Translations under genes and position numbers: made by a program | The notes under the pieces: generated by a model | What the model was told of the DNA's origin: nothing | What the model saw: only the letters and a program-made list of their open reading frames with translations | Databases searched by the model: none | Part shown: positions 6,730 to 8,973 of the stretch, piece by piece | How the letters are laid out: each line of letters opens with the position of its first letter | Numbering within the stretch: the first letter of the stretch is position 1 | Assembly: GCA_031363085.1 (NCBI GenBank) | Contig: JANLTU010000111.1 | Coordinates: 1 to 8,973 of the forward strand | DNA: 8,973 bases | Direction: 5' to 3' | From: UBA6921 sp031363085 | GTDB lineage: Bacteria; Pseudomonadota; Gammaproteobacteria; SG8-11

Positions 6730-6733
6730 TCCG
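6721..6733. repeat. 13-base palindrome CGGATTAAATCCG before hrcA
   Basis: CGGATT and AATCCG are perfect inverted arms around a single central A. The palindrome covers the -35 region of the hrcA promoter candidate, the right place for a repressor or activator site. It is unrelated to the CIRCE consensus. A chance palindrome cannot be excluded. Confidence 0.35.
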
Positions 6734-7069
6734 TTTGCATTGAGACGCCCGCAATGCGGTCACGATGCGTCAACGGCTTGGGCCCGAACAACTTGAAAAA
6801 TACGCGTTTGCATGGCGATCCGGCGCGTCATGCGCTAAGGGCAAATTAACCATCGACTTGTTAGCATGTCAAGGAAACATCGTGCTGCCGGTCACATCCA
6901 CCGTGCTTGGTGTTCGCGCAAAGCCCATGCTAATTTGTAGAAAATTCACCGCCACTAAAAATGCCGACCAAACTCCCACTTATGAATTACATCGTGCAAG
7001 GCTTCGCCCCGCGTTCGTAACTCTCGCTTAGCGCTATTTTAACCGCCATGAAGGCGTGGGTACCTGTTA

Positions 7070-7951
7070 ATGACTAAACATTTTAAAACCATCGGCATCA
7101 TTGGCCGGTACGGCGACCCCGGGATCAGCCCGACCATCATCGAAGTCAGCGAATACGTGCAAAAACTCGGCTTGCAGGTGCTCTTGGATGAGGGCACGGC
7201 GGAGTTGATTCGCGGTCACAAGCTCGAAGTCGCCAGTCGCCAAAATATCGGCCGTCGCTGTGATTTGGTGATCGTGGTCGGCGGTGACGGTACGCTGCTC
7301 AATGCCGCGCGCTCGCTGGCGGAATACGGCGTGTCGATGCTGGGCGTGAATCGCGGCCGGCTGGGTTTTCTGACCGACATCTCGCCGGCGCAAATCGGCG
7401 AACGCCTGGATGAAATTCTGCACGGAAAATACGCGCCCGAAGAACGTTTACTGCTGCGCACCTACATTGAACGCGAAGGCCAGAACATCAGCGAAAGCTG
7501 CGCCTTCAACGACGTGGTGGTGCACAAGTGGGACGTCGCGCGCATGATTGAATTTCGCACTTACATTAACGATCAGTATGTCAATACCATGCGCTCCGAC
7601 GGCTTGATCGTCGCCACCCCGACCGGTTCGACTGCTTACTCGCTGTCGGGCGGCGGCCCGATTCTGCATCCGGCCTTGCAGGCGATGGTACTGGTGCCGA
7701 TCTGCCCGCACACCATGAGCAACCGCCCCATTGTGGTCGACGCCGCCAGCGTGATCCGCATCGAAGTCAGCGACCGCACGCGTTCGCCGGCGCAAATCAC
7801 CTGCGACGGTCAGATCAACCTCGGCTTGGTGTCGGGCGACCACATTATCATCCGCCGGGAAGAAAAGCCGGTGCGGCTGATTCATCCGCTTGACCACAAT
7901 TATTTCGACGTGCTGCGCGCCAAGCTGCGCTGGAGCGAGCATCCGACTTAA
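7070..7951 (+). CDS. nadK: NAD kinase (ATP-dependent)
   Basis: NadK phosphorylates NAD+ with ATP to NADP+ in the cytoplasm, the only route to NADP(H), and so supplies reducing cofactor to enzymes such as DapB. The 293 residues match the family (E. coli about 292). Seen motifs are GGDGTLLNAAR (71-81) with the catalytic aspartate, VNRGRLGFLTD (93-103), AFNDVVVHK (145-153), TPTGSTAYSLSGGGPI (183-198), and ITCDGQ near the C-terminus. The first residues (MTKHFKTIGIIG) resemble the usual N-terminus, supporting the ATG at 7070. The preceding sequence has only a weak ribosome site, and a nine-codon open frame overlaps the start. It is divergent from hrcA and converges on the PAP2 gene with 30 bases between the stops. 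Confidence 0.98.
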   Translation: MTKHFKTIGIIGRYGDPGISPTIIEVSEYVQKLGLQVLLDEGTAELIRGHKLEVASRQNIGRRCDLVIVVGGDGTLLNAARSLAEYGVSMLGVNRGRLGFLTDISPAQIGERLDEILHGKYAPEERLLLRTYIEREGQNISESCAFNDVVVHKWDVARMIEFRTYINDQYVNTMRSDGLIVATPTGSTAYSLSGGGPILHPALQAMVLVPICPHTMSNRPIVVDAASVIRIEVSDRTRSPAQITCDGQINLGLVSGDHIIIRREEKPVRLIHPLDHNYFDVLRAKLRWSEHPT

Positions 7952-7987
7952 CTTTAAAGAGCCTCAGTCGAGCACGGCGCTTTAAAG
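7952..7987. terminator. Symmetric inverted repeat between convergent nadK and PAP2 genes
   Basis: CTTTAAAG (7952-7959) and CTTTAAAG (7980-7987) are inverted repeats. Inside them GCC (7961-7963) and GGC (7976-7978) also pair, across one mismatch, around a 12-base loop. The structure begins right after the nadK stop and covers the stop codon of the converging gene. This is the expected position of a bidirectional terminator. The stem is A/T-rich and the flanking T-runs are short, so strength is uncertain. Confidence 0.4.
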
Positions 7988-8785
7988 CAAAACTTTCAAA
8001 TTGACGCCAAGCGCGTCGCTGAGCAGCGCAGGCTCAAGCGTCACCGCGCTGTGGCGAGGCAGATGGCCCATCGGCACGCTGTAACCGATCCACCCACCCC
8101 AAACTGCACCGACGAGCGCATCTGAAGGAAAGTGTTTTCCAGCCCGCACGCGCAGGTGGCCTTCATACGCAGTCACGAGCACCGCGCCGGGCCACGTCCA
8201 TTGCGCCCATGCAGCATCCGGGTACAACTCGCCTAATACGCTTGCGCTGAACGACATCGCCGCCGCTACGTGCGCGGTGTGCCCGGACAGTAACGAACGC
8301 GTACTGTCCAAAGATTTTTGATCGGAACGCGGCGCCCTGTCGCCATAGGTGTATGGACGCGAGCGGTCGATCCAATTCTTGCTGACGGTGACCCCACCGC
8401 TGGTGATCAACAAGGTTTCTGCATACAGCGCCAGGATCGTTCCCGACTGCACCGCCGGCGCCGACATCAAAAACAACGGTGCCGCCAGCCCAAGCACTTC
8501 AAGCACGTTGCTTTGATATTGCGCTGCGGTGTTCCAGCCACCGGCAAAGCGACGTTCATAGACCGGAACGTCGGAGCGATCCCGAGGCTCCGCCGAGTCA
8601 GAATTTGCCCCGGACTTCTGCCGCGAACCCAACCACGCCAGTGCATGCAATCCTGCGGCCGTGGTCAGATACGGCGTCTCGCGCTCCCAGCTCAGGGCGT
8701 AGGGATCACCGCGCGCGACCAGCGACAATCCGCTTAAAACCGAGCACGCAAATGCCATTACGAAGCTGCGCTGCATTCGTTTCAT
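7982..8785 (-). CDS. Exported PAP2-superfamily phosphatase
   Basis: This is a vanadium-haloperoxidase-type acid phosphatase (PAP2) that probably removes phosphate from lipids or other substrates in the envelope; the actual substrate cannot be read from sequence. From the ATG at 8785 it has 267 residues. It begins with a signal-like segment (MKRMQRSFVMAFACSVLSGL) and likely cleavage after VARG near residue 26. The three PAP2 motifs are present: KNWIDRSRP (136-144), LSGH (166-169, where PSGH is commoner), and LRVRAGKHFPSD (211-222) with Arg212, His218 and Asp222 as expected. Several hydrophobic helices surround them. The start is uncertain: in-frame ATG at 8794 and GTG at 8827 would lengthen the N-terminus, and none has a clear ribosome site. 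It converges on nadK and has no visible link to the chaperone genes. Confidence 0.85.
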   Translation of the reverse strand: MKRMQRSFVMAFACSVLSGLSLVARGDPYALSWERETPYLTTAAGLHALAWLGSRQKSGANSDSAEPRDRSDVPVYERRFAGGWNTAAQYQSNVLEVLGLAAPLFLMSAPAVQSGTILALYAETLLITSGGVTVSKNWIDRSRPYTYGDRAPRSDQKSLDSTRSLLSGHTAHVAAAMSFSASVLGELYPDAAWAQWTWPGAVLVTAYEGHLRVRAGKHFPSDALVGAVWGGWIGYSVPMGHLPRHSAVTLEPALLSDALGVNLKVLL

Positions 8786-8878
8786 GCGCGGCATCGTACG
8801 GGAAACCCGGCTGAATGTCGTGCTCACGCGAAGCTGTTAGAAGCAAATAGATCTGTCCGGTTCTGTAGCACATGAATT

Positions 8879-8958
8879 GTCCGCTGAGTAAGCTCGGGAG
8901 CCCCGCGCGGAGGGCGTAGCCCGAAGCGTGGTGCTCCCGCCGGTGTCGCGCAGCGGAC
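8879..8958. repeat. Nested palindromic element (REP/MITE-like)
   Basis: An outer perfect 8-bp pair, GTCCGCTG (8879-8886) with CAGCGGAC (8951-8958), encloses a long hairpin. The hairpin has CGGGAGC (8895-8901) with GCTCCCG (8933-8939), then CCGCGC (8903-8908) with GCGTGG (8926-8931) including one G-T pair. A purine-rich internal loop follows, then GGGC (8912-8915) with GCCC (8919-8922) around a GTA loop. This degree of nesting is unlikely by chance and resembles extragenic palindromic repeats. No transposase or direct repeats are seen, and the window ends 15 bases later. It could also be a structured RNA or the terminator of a gene beyond the edge. Confidence 0.6.
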
Positions 8959-8973
8959 TTACGCGACGGCCTG

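Larger units (their letters stand above)
6678..7069. other. Divergent hrcA-nadK intergenic region
   Basis: These 392 bases separate the divergent hrcA and nadK starts. They hold the candidate hrcA promoter (6701-6729), a 13-base palindrome (6721-6733), and a long-range inverted repeat TTAGCATG (6861-6868) with CATGCTAA (6926-6933). A nine-codon open frame, MKAWVPVND (7048-7077), overlaps the nadK start. No tRNA or other known RNA was recognised. I found no convincing promoter for nadK. Short open frames in this stretch (for example plus strand 6765-7031) show no recognisable protein and no ribosome site. Confidence 0.6.

Noticed and set aside
6792..6798. Exact sigma-32 -35 box CTTGAAA on the plus strand upstream of nadK
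   Set aside because: No CCCCAT-like -10 box lies 13-17 bases downstream, so it does not form a promoter.
6861..6889. CIRCE-like sequence (TTAGCA, then GTGCT) between hrcA and nadK
   Set aside because: Only about six and five of nine bases match the two half-sites, and the spacer is 10 rather than 9 bases. Real CIRCE elements are much better conserved.
6765..7031. 88-codon open frame on the plus strand between hrcA and nadK
   Set aside because: No ribosome site, no recognisable protein, and a composition unlike the true genes.
7448..7942. Long open frame of 164 codons antisense to nadK
   Set aside because: It lies fully opposite a clearly conserved gene and its sequence reads as a low-complexity shadow of the GC-rich codons.

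Overview
The window looks like a piece of a gammaproteobacterial chromosome. It carries a heat-shock chaperone block, hrcA-grpE-dnaK-dnaJ, that runs leftward on the minus strand and continues into a small DsrE-like periplasmic protein gene and dapB. The DnaK ends in the acidic EEVK-type tail typical of proteobacteria. Two promoters closely match the sigma-32 (RpoH) consensus, which supports a proteobacterium, and finding hrcA as well narrows it to a lineage that uses both RpoH and the HrcA repressor. I cannot name a genus from the sequence.

Layout, left to right. Bases 1-165 are the last 54 codons of an unidentified acidic protein on the plus strand, followed by a small stem-loop. Bases 299-1111 (minus) are dapB of lysine/diaminopimelate biosynthesis. 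Bases 1140-1619 (minus) encode an exported DsrE/F-like protein. Then come dnaJ (1680-2819), dnaK (2923-4854), grpE (4938-5552) and hrcA (5631-6677), all minus. A 392-base divergent intergenic region (6678-7069) separates hrcA from nadK (7070-7951, plus). nadK converges on an exported PAP2-family phosphatase (7982 to about 8785, minus). The right end (8879-8958) holds a nested palindromic element with no coding potential that I can see.

Functionally, DnaK, DnaJ and GrpE form one protein-refolding machine: the Hsp70 ATPase, its J-domain co-chaperone and its nucleotide exchange factor. HrcA is a heat-shock repressor. The sequence suggests internal heat control by sigma-32 at two points: a promoter inside the end of hrcA driving grpE and everything downstream, and a second in the grpE-dnaK gap. 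No recognisable CIRCE operator for HrcA lies in the window, so HrcA probably acts elsewhere, for example at groESL. Two stem-loops between dnaK and dnaJ may reduce dnaJ expression relative to dnaK. The short gaps from dnaJ to the DsrE-like gene (60 bases) and on to dapB (28 bases) suggest read-through of heat-shock transcription into both.

Most of the window is well-conserved housekeeping sequence. I see no clear new multi-gene system. The least explained items are the DsrE-like gene in the chaperone operon, the palindromic element at the right end, and the structured hrcA-nadK intergenic region.
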